Positions 35,793 through 44,392 of a stretch of DNA of 64,000 nt are shown here, piece by piece. The notes below the pieces were generated by a model. It ran no database searches, was not told where the DNA came from, and saw nothing but the letters and a program-made list of their open reading frames with translations. The stretch covers positions 1 to 64,000 of the forward strand of contig ONLG01000004.1 in the NCBI GenBank assembly GCA_900318625.1. Reading direction: 5' to 3'. The stretch's first letter is position 1. The number at the start of each line of letters is the position of its first letter. Origin of the DNA: an uncultured Prevotella sp. (GTDB lineage: Bacteria > Bacteroidota > Bacteroidia > Bacteroidales > Bacteroidaceae). The translations under genes and the position numbers were made by a program.

Positions 35793-36572
35793 ATGAAACT
35801 TACAGCTGACCAAGTTTATCAGAAATTACTCGAAGACTTCAAAATATATGAAGTGCAGGGGCAAATCAAGTTTTACCTCGGCGATGTTGACATCATTGTC
35901 AAAGCGCGTGATGTCGTCGGAAACATCATGCAGGAGTGGCTGGAGGGCTGGCTGAAGAAGAACGACATAGAATACAGCCCAAACGAAAACACTCAGATGC
36001 CCCCAGATGTGTTTCTCAGTCCCGATGACAAAACGAAAGACTTGCTGGAGGTAAAGGCTTTCAACTATGAAGCGACTCCAGGATTTGACATAGCGGACTT
36101 CAACGCTTTCCAGACTGAACTCATTCGCGAACCCTACATGGTGCATACAAAGTACATCATTTTCGGCTATGTGATGCAGGATGATGGTTTTGTAGTCATC
36201 AAGAAGATGTGGCTGAAGAATGTGTGGGAGATTTGCCGCCCAATGGAAAACTGGCCGCTTAATTTGCAAGTGAAGAAGAACGTTGTTCATAAAATCCGTC
36301 CGGGCAAGTGGTATGCCGATGGAGAACGCAGCAAGTTCAAGCAGTTTGCCTCTCTGGAGCATTTCATTTCAGCTATTGATGAAACCGTCTTTCGCAATCC
36401 TGACACGCGCAAGTTCAGCGGAGAGTGGCTATCAAAGTTCACGAAGAGTTATCAGAAGCATTATGGTGTGAAACTCGATATCCCACGATGGAACGATATT
36501 GCAGAGGAGTATGTGAACAAGAAAGAAAAGAACAAAACGAGTAATGGAAGTCCGCAACAAGATATGGGTTAA
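35793..36572 (+). CDS. Type II restriction endonuclease, probably NgoBV-like
   Basis: Cuts unmethylated DNA at the site protected by the neighbouring methyltransferase. A PD-(D/E)xK core is visible: 'PPDVFLSP' around residues 70-77 followed by 'DLLEVKAF' around 85-92. The sequence start ('KLTADQVYQKLL', 'GDVDIIVKARDVVGNIMQEWL') matches what I remember of the NgoBV endonuclease family, whose members recognise GGNNCC. That specificity is recollection, not proof. The 259-residue protein ends in a charged tail. It is last in the island; the rpsP terminator lies 80 bp on. Confidence 0.82.
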   Translation: MKLTADQVYQKLLEDFKIYEVQGQIKFYLGDVDIIVKARDVVGNIMQEWLEGWLKKNDIEYSPNENTQMPPDVFLSPDDKTKDLLEVKAFNYEATPGFDIADFNAFQTELIREPYMVHTKYIIFGYVMQDDGFVVIKKMWLKNVWEICRPMENWPLNLQVKKNVVHKIRPGKWYADGERSKFKQFASLEHFISAIDETVFRNPDTRKFSGEWLSKFTKSYQKHYGVKLDIPRWNDIAEEYVNKKEKNKTSNGSPQQDMG

Positions 36573-36650
36573 GCAAGCCAAGACAAAACGTGGTTTGCAT
36601 ACGCCGCTATAACAGTGAACACCGGCAACTCAACAGCATTTACCAGATAT

Positions 36651-36693
36651 AAAAAAAGTCCGACAAGCTTGTTTACAAGCCTATCGGACTTTA
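36651..36693 (-). terminator. Rho-independent terminator of rpsP
   Basis: On the minus strand AAGTCCGATAGGCTTG, loop TAAA, CAAGCTTGTCGGACTT, then a run of T. It may also stop plus-strand transcripts from the restriction-modification island, although that side has a weaker U-run. The rest of 36573-36737 shows nothing else. Confidence 0.85.
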
Positions 36694-36737
36694 TTCTTAT
36701 GAAAGGTAATGTCTGTTTCTCTACCTTTCCGGAGCTC

Positions 36738-37259
36738 TTATGCCTCGGCAGCAGTGTCCTCAGCGGGAGCAGCCTCAGCCTCAGCAGCAGCGGCAGAAGC
36801 CTCAGCTTTCTTGTCAGCCACCTTCTTGGCAATAGCCTCGTTGACCTTCTTCTCAGCCTCGAGAGCCTTGGCAGCAGCCTCTTTCTTAGCCTTAGCCACA
36901 CCCTCACGAACGGCATCGAAGCCCTTTACCTTAGCCTGCTTCCAAGCATCGAACTTGCTCTGGGCAGCAGCCTCGTCGAAAGCACCCTTCTTAACGCCAC
37001 CGCGCAGGTGCTTCATCATGTAAACGCCCTCTGACTTGAGAATGTTGCGGGCGGTATCGGTGGGCTGTGCGCCTACCTCTACCCAGTACAGGGCACGGTC
37101 GAAATTCAAATCTACTGTGGCAGGATTGGTGTTTGGATTGTAAGTACCAAGCTTCTCAGTAAATCTACCATCACGTGGTGCGCGCGAATCAGCCACTACA
37201 ATACGATAAACAGCGTAGCCTTTGTGACCTCCGCGTTGTAATCTGATTTTTGTTGCCAT
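36738..37259 (-). CDS. rpsP: 30S ribosomal protein S16 with C-terminal extension
   Basis: Structural protein of the small ribosomal subunit. Residues 1-80 are the S16 domain ('[29 protein letters not shown]', 'LGTYNPNT' in part). Residues about 95-173 form an Ala/Glu/Lys-rich tail without homology to E. coli S16 (82 residues). The tail ends '[13 protein letters not shown]' and is expected to be helical then disordered. Such extensions are common in Bacteroidota. It has a monocistronic layout with its own promoter and terminator. Confidence 0.95.
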   Translation of the reverse strand: MATKIRLQRGGHKGYAVYRIVVADSRAPRDGRFTEKLGTYNPNTNPATVDLNFDRALYWVEVGAQPTDTARNILKSEGVYMMKHLRGGVKKGAFDEAAAQSKFDAWKQAKVKGFDAVREGVAKAKKEAAAKALEAEKKVNEAIAKKVADKKAEASAAAAEAEAAPAEDTAAEA

Positions 37260-37327
37260 TGTTTAAATGTAATGTTTTAATTGAATTTGTAAATTTGAAA
37301 AATGCTATCAACTCGTAATAGCGGCTG

Positions 37328-37358
37328 CAAAGGTACGGTTTTTCTCTGTTACAGCAAA
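37328..37358 (-). promoter_or_regulatory. Promoter of rpsP
   Basis: Minus-strand TTTG (37355-37358), 19 nt, TACCTTTG (37328-37335), full consensus. The leader is about 65 nt. Confidence 0.75.
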
Positions 37359-37386
37359 AGCATGAGGTTCTTTTTTGTTGCTTTTC

Positions 37387-37417
37387 TTTGTTTTTTCGGC
37401 ATTTATGGCTACTTTTG
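37387..37417 (+). promoter_or_regulatory. Promoter of GT2 gene at 37458
   Basis: TTTG (37387-37390), 19 nt, TACTTTTG (37410-37417). It lies downstream of an in-frame upstream ATG (37302), so it fixes the true start at 37458 with a leader of about 37 nt. Confidence 0.7.
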
Positions 37418-37457
37418 TCATTGGTTGAGAGTACATAACGGCTCCATTCCACCAATT

Positions 37458-38354
37458 ATGATTAACGGACTTTCGATACTTATCCCATCATATAACGATC
37501 CTTGTGACACTCTCATACGCGAACTGCACCGTCAGGCCAGCTTGATTTCCACGCTTCAGTTCGAGATTGTCATTGGCGACGACGGCAGCACCAATCCCGA
37601 GACCATAGCCCGCAACCTACGCTCCTGCGAGCTTGAAGGATGCCGCTATTTCCGCAGCGACCAGAACATAGGGCGCTCGGCGATACGCAACAAGCTTGCC
37701 ATGGAAGCCCGTTTTGAGTGGCTGCTCTACTTAGACAGCGGCATCGAGCCGCTGAGCGACAGATTTATCGAGCAATACATCATGGCCGACAAGGAGCCTG
37801 TTGTGGCTGGAGGGGTTGCGGTGAAGAGCAAACCTACTGACGAAACGTCTCTACGCTATCGCTACGAGAAAGCCGCCGCCAGAAGAATGACTGCCAGTAA
37901 ACGCTCACAGCATCCCCACAAGAGCTTCCGCACGTGCAACTTCCTTATACACCACTCCGTCATTATGACACATCCGCTGCCCGAAGACTTCCAAAGCTAC
38001 GGCTATGAGGATGTGCTCTTCGGTAAGATTATGGCCGAAAACCACATCAACATACACCACATCGACAATCCGATAGTCTACAATAAGTACGAGGAGAACC
38101 CTATATATATAAATAAGGTGGAAACAAGTCTTGCGACATTGATGGACCACAAGGAAAAGCTGGCAGGCTATTCGCCCGTTCTCGACACAAGAAACAGGCT
38201 CAACCGCCTCAACTTGTGGTGGACGGTACACTTATTCCACAACCTCTTCGGCAAACAGTTGAGGCATCTGCTAATCTCTCGCAAGCCTCCACTATTTCTC
38301 CTTTCGCTCTATAAACTGCTCTACTATTCAGACCTTGAATACAATTATTCATAG
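37458..38354 (+). CDS. Family 2 glycosyltransferase
   Basis: Predicted GT-A glycosyltransferase of 298 residues. It begins 'MINGLSILIPSYND', with 'IVIGDDGSTNPE' and an acidic metal site 'YLDSGIEP'. The C-terminal part includes 'SYGYEDVLFGKIM', which looks like the ED-x acceptor-side motif of polypeptide-GalNAc/chondroitin-type GT2 enzymes. The frame is open 156 bp further upstream, but that stretch contains the promoter of this gene and of rpsP, so the later ATG is chosen. It is separated from the glycosyltransferase operon at 30421 and its partner pathway is unknown. Confidence 0.88.
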   Translation: MINGLSILIPSYNDPCDTLIRELHRQASLISTLQFEIVIGDDGSTNPETIARNLRSCELEGCRYFRSDQNIGRSAIRNKLAMEARFEWLLYLDSGIEPLSDRFIEQYIMADKEPVVAGGVAVKSKPTDETSLRYRYEKAAARRMTASKRSQHPHKSFRTCNFLIHHSVIMTHPLPEDFQSYGYEDVLFGKIMAENHINIHHIDNPIVYNKYEENPIYINKVETSLATLMDHKEKLAGYSPVLDTRNRLNRLNLWWTVHLFHNLFGKQLRHLLISRKPPLFLLSLYKLLYYSDLEYNYS

Positions 38355-38373
38355 AAAAAAAACAGATTTGTGA

Positions 38374-38404
38374 ATTGACAATTCAAACTATTTAACTAAC
38401 TTTG
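38374..38404 (+). promoter_or_regulatory. Promoter of Dcu-family transporter gene
   Basis: ATTG (38374-38377), 19 nt, TAACTTTG (38397-38404), about 40 bp before the ATG at 38444. Confidence 0.6.
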
Positions 38405-38443
38405 TCATCACTGAAAGCATATAATAACCTAAAAACACACGCT

Positions 38444-39799
38444 ATGACAATCACTATGATCATTCAGCTCCTTGTTGTCTTGGGAGCATTGTGGGTGGGC
38501 TCACGCTACGGCAGCCTCGCTCTTGGAGCCATCTCCGGCATCGGTCTGGCTATCTTGGTATTCGGATTTGGCCTAAAGCCCGGCACACCTCCTACCGACG
38601 TTATCTACATTATCATTGCTGCCGTCACCTGTGCTGGTATGCTTCAGGCATCGGGCGGCATGGACTGTATGATACAGATAGCCGAACGTATGCTGCGCAA
38701 GCATCCCGACCGCATCACGTTCCTTGCTCCGCTCTGCACTTTCTTCCTCACTGTGCTCGTCGGAACTGGCCACGTGGTCTACACTCTCATGCCCATCATC
38801 TGCGACATAGCCCTGAAGAAAGGCATCCGTCCCGAGCGGCCATGCGGCGTAGCATCAATAGCCTCACAGGTGGGCATCACCTGCTCGCCCATAGCAGCTG
38901 CGGTAGTGGCATTCGCATCAATATCTGCCAAGAATGGCTTTGAGGTTACGAACCTCCAGATTATAATGGTGACTATTCCGGCCTGTCTGTGCGGCCTGAT
39001 GGCTGCCGCCGCCGCTTCATACCGCCGCGGCAAGGATCTTGACAAGGACCCTGTGTTTCAGGCGCGCCTGAAAGACCCCGTGCAGTATGCCTACATCTAC
39101 GGCAGCAACGCAACTACGCTCGACAAGAAGATCTCTCCGTCGGCTAAGCGCGCCGTCTACGTGTTCCTACTGGCACTGGGCATCATCGTTGTATTCTCAC
39201 TCGCTCAGATGTTTGGCATCAACCTGCTGCCCGAATTCGAGACCGACAAGGGAGTAAAGCCGTTGGCTATGAACTTAGTAATCCAGATCATAATGATTAC
39301 CGCAGCCGCACTGATGATAATCTTCTGCAAAGCCGAGCCAAAGAAGGCAGTCGGAGGAGCAGTATGGCAGAGCGGCATGGTTGCTGTGGTGGCTATTTAT
39401 GGCATTGCATGGCTTGCCGACACTTACTTCAGCAACTATATGACCGAGATGCAGGCCATGCTCGAGGGACTTGTGGAGGCATATCCCTGGACCATCGCAC
39501 TGGCTTTCTTTGCCGTGAGCGTGCTTATCAACTCGCAGGGTGCCGTTGTGGTAGCCATGTTACCTCTTGCCTACTCGCTCGGCATCGATGGAGTTGTTCT
39601 GCTCGGAGTTCTGCCAAGCGTCTATGGATACTTTTTCATTCCCAACTATCCGTCGGACATCGCCACCGTGAACTTCGACCGCTCGGGCACAACCGTCATT
39701 GGCAAATACCTGCTCAACCACTCGTTTATGATGCCGGGCTTGGTATGCGTCATAACCTCTACTGCGGCAGGCTATGTGCTTGCACAACTCTTCTTCTAA
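38444..39799 (+). CDS. Anaerobic C4-dicarboxylate transporter (DcuA/DcuB family)
   Basis: Inner-membrane exchanger for fumarate, succinate, malate or aspartate under anaerobic conditions. The 451-residue protein has about ten to twelve hydrophobic helices, with family motifs such as 'GTGHVVYTLMPII' (about 105-117) and 'ASQVGITCSPIAAAVV' (about 138-153). A succinate-producing fermenter would use it for succinate efflux (inference). An in-frame TTG at 38402 lies inside the promoter, so 38444 is taken as the start. Confidence 0.93.
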   Translation: MTITMIIQLLVVLGALWVGSRYGSLALGAISGIGLAILVFGFGLKPGTPPTDVIYIIIAAVTCAGMLQASGGMDCMIQIAERMLRKHPDRITFLAPLCTFFLTVLVGTGHVVYTLMPIICDIALKKGIRPERPCGVASIASQVGITCSPIAAAVVAFASISAKNGFEVTNLQIIMVTIPACLCGLMAAAAASYRRGKDLDKDPVFQARLKDPVQYAYIYGSNATTLDKKISPSAKRAVYVFLLALGIIVVFSLAQMFGINLLPEFETDKGVKPLAMNLVIQIIMITAAALMIIFCKAEPKKAVGGAVWQSGMVAVVAIYGIAWLADTYFSNYMTEMQAMLEGLVEAYPWTIALAFFAVSVLINSQGAVVVAMLPLAYSLGIDGVVLLGVLPSVYGYFFIPNYPSDIATVNFDRSGTTVIGKYLLNHSFMMPGLVCVITSTAAGYVLAQLFF

Positions 39800-39844
39800 G
39801 ATATTATCAGTGCTATGTTAAGGCTCTCTGCTTGATAAGAACTG

Positions 39845-39893
39845 AAGAACAGTCTGCTACTTTACATGGAGGTTGCGGATTGTTCTTTTCGTT
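39845..39893 (+). terminator. Putative terminator after Dcu transporter gene
   Basis: AAGAACAGTCTGC / GCGGATTGTTCTT stem (two G-U pairs) with a long loop, followed by a T-rich stretch. The remaining gap to 40186 contains the carB promoter only. Confidence 0.6.
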
Positions 39894-40055
39894 TAATATG
39901 CACAAATGGGAAGACCCAAGCCTGCAAGTGAGTGAGATTACGAGCTGCCAGAGTGCGTAAAAATTTAAAATATTTCTGTTTTAAGCACCGTTTTCAGTAA
40001 CTTTGCAGGGGTAAAAGCAGAGAAGAATGTGGCAACAGTGTGAACAAAGAAAGTT

Positions 40056-40095
40056 TTTTTCTTTGTATTGCGCTCGCTTAATCGTACCTTTGCAA
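40056..40095 (+). promoter_or_regulatory. Promoter of carB, same cassette as at 30288-30418
   Basis: TTTG (40062-40065), 19 nt, TACCTTTG (40085-40092). The flanks match the glycosyltransferase promoter pair closely (TTTCTTTGT-TTGC-CTC-CTTAA-CGTACCTTTGC), so this is a dispersed promoter sequence and not chance agreement of the two boxes. Confidence 0.75.
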
Positions 40096-40186
40096 ATTGG
40101 AAAGTCTATATATCGGGGAAAGCCTAACTATTCCCTAAAGACTGAGGACTAACGCAACAGCAAACAACAAGACATAAAAGAGCAAT

Positions 40187-43100
40187 ATGGAGAAAAAAAA
40201 CAAGAAGGTACTGGTTCTCGGTTCCGGTGCGCTTAAGATTGGACAAGCAGGAGAATTCGACTATTCTGGCTCGCAGGCACTGAAGGCTTTGCGTGAGGAA
40301 GGTATCAGTTCGGTACTTATCAACCCCAACATCGCAACTATTCAGACAAGCGAAGGAATTGCCGACAAGGTTTATTTCCAACCCGTAAACACTCATTTCG
40401 TTACGGAGATAATCAAGAAGGAACGTCCCGACGGTATACTTCTTGCGTTCGGTGGACAAACTGCACTGAACTGCGGCACCGAATTGTGGCGCAACGGCAC
40501 CTTGAAAGAATATGGTGTGGAAGTGCTGGGCACCTCTGTTGAGGCTATTATGAACACTGAAGACCGCGACCTCTTCGTAAAGAAGCTCGACGAGATAGGT
40601 CTGAAGACTCCCGTCAGCGAAGCCGTAGAGAGTATGGACGACGCGCTGGCGGCTGCCCGCAAGATAGGTTTCCCCATAATGATTCGCTCTGCCTATGCCT
40701 TGGGAGGTCTCGGCTCGGGCATCTGCCCCGACGAAAAGGCTTTCCGCGAGCTTGCTGAGTCGGCATTCACCTTTGCTCCGCAAATTCTCGTTGAGGAATC
40801 GCTCAAAGGATGGAAGGAGATTGAGTTCGAGGTGATACGCGATGCCAACGACCACTGCTTCACCGTTGCTTCGATGGAGAACTTCGACCCTCTGGGCATA
40901 CACACCGGCGAGAGTATCGTGGTAGCTCCGACCTGCTCGCTCACCGACGAACAGGTGAAGCAGCTGCAAGAGATTTCAATACGCTGCGTGCGCCATCTCA
41001 ACATCGTGGGCGAGTGCAACATTCAGTTTGCCTTCAACGCACAGACCAACGACTATCGCATTATCGAGGTGAACGCCCGTCTGTCGCGTTCGTCAGCTTT
41101 GGCATCCAAAGCCACGGGATACCCACTGGCTTTCGTGGCTGCAAAGATAGCCTTAGGCTACACACTTGACCAGATTGGCGAGATGGGAACTCCAAACTCT
41201 GCTTACGTTGCTCCAAGTCTTGACTACATGATTTGCAAGATTCCACGCTGGGACCTTACAAAATTTGTTGGTGTAAGCCGCGAAATTGGTTCCTCGATGA
41301 AATCGGTTGGCGAGATTATGAGCATTGGCCGTTCGTTCGAGGAGATGATTCAGAAAGGTCTACGAATGATTGGCCAAGGTATGCACGGCTTCGTAGGCAA
41401 CGACCACACCCGTTTCGACGATGTTGAACACGAGCTGGCCCACCCCACCGACCTGCGCATCTTTGCCATTGCACAGGCTATGGAAGACGGGCTAAGCATA
41501 GAGCGCATCGAAGAACTGACAAAGATTGACCGATGGTTCCTCACCCGTCTGAAGAACATTGTTGACCTCAAGCATAAGCTCCAGGCTCTTACCTCATTGT
41601 CGGAAATCGACGAGCCTCTGATGAGGGAGGTTAAGCAAGCTGGTTTCTCTGACTTCCAGATAGCACGCTTCGTGCTGAAGCCAGGCAAGGGCAATATGGA
41701 AACGGAGAACCTCACCGTGCGCCAGTACCGCAAGGATCTGGGTGTGCTACCTTCAATAAAGCGCATCAACACCGTTGCATCTGAGCACCCGGAACTCACA
41801 AACTATCTCTATGCCACCTATCACACAGATAAGACCGCTCACGATATACCTTATTATAAGAATGACAAATCGGTTATCGTGCTCGGCTCGGGTGCCTATA
41901 GGATTGGCTCGAGTGTTGAGTTCGACTGGTGTTCGGTCAATGCCATACAGACGGCACGCAAGCTTGGATACAAGTCGATAATGATAAACTACAACCCCGA
42001 GACGGTTTCTACGGACTATGATATGTGCGACCGCCTCTACTTCGACGAGCTGTCGCTCGAGCGCGTGCTCGACGTTATCGACCTGGAGCAACCTCGCGGC
42101 GTGATAGTAAGCGTTGGCGGACAGATACCCAACAATCTTGCCATGAAGCTCCACCGTCAGGGAGTGCCTGTGCTCGGCACAAGTCCTATCAACATAGACC
42201 GTGCTGAGAACCGCGACAAGTTCTCGGCAATGCTCGACAAGCTTGGCATCGACCAGCCTGCATGGCGAGCACTGACCAGTCTCGATGACATCAAGGAGTT
42301 TGTTGACGAAGTGGGCTATCCCGTTCTGGTACGTCCGAGCTACGTACTTTCGGGTGCTGCAATGAACGTATGCTACGACAACGAGGAGCTTGAACGCTTC
42401 CTGAAGATGGCCACTGAGGTGTCGAAGGACTTCCCCGTCGTTGTTTCAAAGTTCATGACCGACACTAAGGAGATTGAGTTTGATGGTGTTGCCGACAAGG
42501 GAGAGGTCGTAGAGTATGCCATCTCTGAGCATATCGAGTTTGCAGGCGTACACTCAGGTGATGCCACTATGTGCTTCCCAGCGCTCCACATCTACTACGA
42601 CACCATTCGCCGAATAAAGAAAGTGTCGCGTCGCATTGCCAAGGAGCTAAACATTTCGGGTCCGTTCAACATCCAGTATCTGGCAAAAGACCGCACACTG
42701 AAGGTTATAGAGTGCAACCTCCGCGCCAGCCGCTCGTTCCCGTTCGTATCAAAGATCCTGAAGCGCAACTTCATTGAGACCGCAACACGCATCATGCTCG
42801 ATGCACCATATAGTCTGCCAGACAAGTCAGAGTTCGACATCGACCGCATCGGAGTGAAGGCATCACAGTTCTCCTTTGCCCGCTTGCAAAATGCAGACCC
42901 AGTGCTGGGAGTCGATATGTCGTCTACCGGCGAAGTCGGATGCCTTGGTGATGACTTCAATGAGGCCCTGCTCAACGCCTTGATAGCCACGGGCTACAAG
43001 ATACCGACTGCCACAGCCACTCATCCTACACCGGCAGTGCTCATATCGAGTGGTCCTGCCAAGGGCAAGGTTGATATGCTCGAGGCTGCCCAGCTGCTTG

Positions 43101-43498
43101 TAAAGAACGGCTACAAGGTTTATGCCACAGAAGGCACTGCACGCTACTTGCAGGACAACAAGGTGGCTGTGGTGCCCGTCAGCTGGCCTGACGAAGAGCA
43201 GAAGGAAGGCGGCGAGTTGGGTTATCTGCAACAGCTGGCCCAAGAACGCGACTATGGCGAGAAGCCTGTATCTGTGATGAAACTCATTGCCGACCATGAG
43301 ATTGACCTCATCGTGAATGTTCCGAAGAACCACACCAAGCGCGAGCTGACCAACGGATACCGCATCCGCCGTGCTGCCATCGACCACAACATTCCGCTGA
43401 TGACCAACGTGAGATTGGCAAAAGCCTTTATCGAAGCTTTCTGCAGCCTCAAGGAGAAAGACATACAGATAAAGAGCTGGCAGGAATATACCAACTAA
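40187..43498 (+). CDS. carB: Carbamoyl-phosphate synthase large subunit
   Basis: Makes carbamoyl phosphate from bicarbonate, ammonia (from CarA) and two ATP, for arginine and pyrimidine synthesis. The 1103 residues contain two ATP-grasp halves: the first from 'KVLVLGSGALKIGQAGEFDYSG' and the second from about residue 560 ('VIVLGSGAYRIGSSVEFDWC'). They are joined by an oligomerisation domain, with a C-terminal MGS-like allosteric domain (about 960-1100). carA is not adjacent in this window; carB has its own promoter and terminator. Confidence 0.98.
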   Translation: MEKKNKKVLVLGSGALKIGQAGEFDYSGSQALKALREEGISSVLINPNIATIQTSEGIADKVYFQPVNTHFVTEIIKKERPDGILLAFGGQTALNCGTELWRNGTLKEYGVEVLGTSVEAIMNTEDRDLFVKKLDEIGLKTPVSEAVESMDDALAAARKIGFPIMIRSAYALGGLGSGICPDEKAFRELAESAFTFAPQILVEESLKGWKEIEFEVIRDANDHCFTVASMENFDPLGIHTGESIVVAPTCSLTDEQVKQLQEISIRCVRHLNIVGECNIQFAFNAQTNDYRIIEVNARLSRSSALASKATGYPLAFVAAKIALGYTLDQIGEMGTPNSAYVAPSLDYMICKIPRWDLTKFVGVSREIGSSMKSVGEIMSIGRSFEEMIQKGLRMIGQGMHGFVGNDHTRFDDVEHELAHPTDLRIFAIAQAMEDGLSIERIEELTKIDRWFLTRLKNIVDLKHKLQALTSLSEIDEPLMREVKQAGFSDFQIARFVLKPGKGNMETENLTVRQYRKDLGVLPSIKRINTVASEHPELTNYLYATYHTDKTAHDIPYYKNDKSVIVLGSGAYRIGSSVEFDWCSVNAIQTARKLGYKSIMINYNPETVSTDYDMCDRLYFDELSLERVLDVIDLEQPRGVIVSVGGQIPNNLAMKLHRQGVPVLGTSPINIDRAENRDKFSAMLDKLGIDQPAWRALTSLDDIKEFVDEVGYPVLVRPSYVLSGAAMNVCYDNEELERFLKMATEVSKDFPVVVSKFMTDTKEIEFDGVADKGEVVEYAISEHIEFAGVHSGDATMCFPALHIYYDTIRRIKKVSRRIAKELNISGPFNIQYLAKDRTLKVIECNLRASRSFPFVSKILKRNFIETATRIMLDAPYSLPDKSEFDIDRIGVKASQFSFARLQNADPVLGVDMSSTGEVGCLGDDFNEALLNALIATGYKIPTATATHPTPAVLISSGPAKGKVDMLEAAQLLVKNGYKVYATEGTARYLQDNKVAVVPVSWPDEEQKEGGELGYLQQLAQERDYGEKPVSVMKLIADHEIDLIVNVPKNHTKRELTNGYRIRRAAIDHNIPLMTNVRLAKAFIEAFCSLKEKDIQIKSWQEYTN

Positions 43499-43516
43499 CA
43501 ACTTGAAAGACAACAA

Positions 43517-43562
43517 AACCAGATGTGTGACTACTAATGAAGAAGTCATACATCTGGTTTCT
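43517..43562 (+). terminator. Terminator of carB
   Basis: AACCAGATGTGTGAC / GTCATACATCTGGTT stem with a 13-nt loop, followed by a pyrimidine-rich TTTCTCCTTT stretch. Confidence 0.7.
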
Positions 43563-43589
43563 CCTTTAAGAATAAAAAAACTTTAGATT

Positions 43590-44261
43590 ATGATTACACA
43601 AGACAACTTCGACACCGACTTCCGCGACCCTGTTGAAGAATATCAGATAGACAAGTTTGTCTGCGACGAAATGTCGCGACAGCTTCACCGATATATAAAA
43701 GCCATGAAGGGCAGCCATAGCCACATGCTCCGTTTCGAGGAAAGGCTCAGACAGCTGCCGCAGCCGGAACGAATACAGGCTATTGCCCGCTATATTGACC
43801 TGAACCGGCACGCCATTGACGGTCTCGACTGGAAGATTGTAGTTGTAAGAGCTATTGCCAACTACTCTGACACATATAGCTATTTCAACAAACTGCTAAC
43901 CAACAAGGAACGGTTCGAATACTACACGGACAAGATCTGCAATACCTATAAGCAGTTCCACCAAGTGTTCGAGAAAGACGGCAAGTTCGGAATACGCGAC
44001 CACAAAGGCAACATACTTGTCAGCGCGCAATATGACTTTCTGCGCACACCTTATATATATGTTGATGACCTCGTATCGGTACCTATCATAGCTCAGCGCA
44101 ACGGCAAAATGGGCCTTCTGCTTGCCGACGGCAAGGACACTGTTGTCTCACCATTCATCTACGACGACATAGCAGTCAGCGAAGAGCCACCATACTTTGA
44201 AGCTGTCATTGACGGCCATCGAGGACACCTTAGCATTGATGGAGTGTTCACTAAGGAATAA
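43590..44261 (+). CDS. WG-repeat-like protein of unknown function
   Basis: A 223-residue soluble-looking protein without signal peptide. Residues about 1-125 are helical and charged with no motif I recognise. Residues about 128-222 contain three WG-like beta units ('EKDGKFGIRDHKGNILVSAQYD', in part; 'RNGKMGLLLADGKDTVVSPFIYD'; 'IDGHRGHLSIDG'). WG repeats are found in proteins of many roles and give no function. It lies between carB and yidC as an apparently independent gene. Confidence 0.75.
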   Translation: MITQDNFDTDFRDPVEEYQIDKFVCDEMSRQLHRYIKAMKGSHSHMLRFEERLRQLPQPERIQAIARYIDLNRHAIDGLDWKIVVVRAIANYSDTYSYFNKLLTNKERFEYYTDKICNTYKQFHQVFEKDGKFGIRDHKGNILVSAQYDFLRTPYIYVDDLVSVPIIAQRNGKMGLLLADGKDTVVSPFIYDDIAVSEEPPYFEAVIDGHRGHLSIDGVFTKE

Positions 44262-44326
44262 GACGTTGCCAAGACAACACAACGAGAGTTTTTCGATTAA
44301 AAAGAACTATTTTCAGGAAAAAGCAT

Positions 44327-44334
44327 TAACTTTG
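44327..44334 (+). promoter_or_regulatory. -7 element of yidC
   Basis: TAACTTTG about 60 bp before the yidC ATG, without a clear -33 box. Confidence 0.45.
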
Positions 44335-44392
44335 CGGTTTAATAGCAATTTTTCTTAACAAAGATTAAAACAGAAGAAAGAAAAGAAAACAC

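Noticed and set aside
37302..37457. 52-residue N-terminal extension of the GT2 gene
   Set aside because: The stretch contains consensus promoters for both rpsP and the GT2 gene, and the GT-A fold begins at the later ATG.
39800..40186. Small gene or RNA between the transporter gene and carB
   Set aside because: Only a hairpin terminator and the carB promoter can be supported; the open frames are short shadows.
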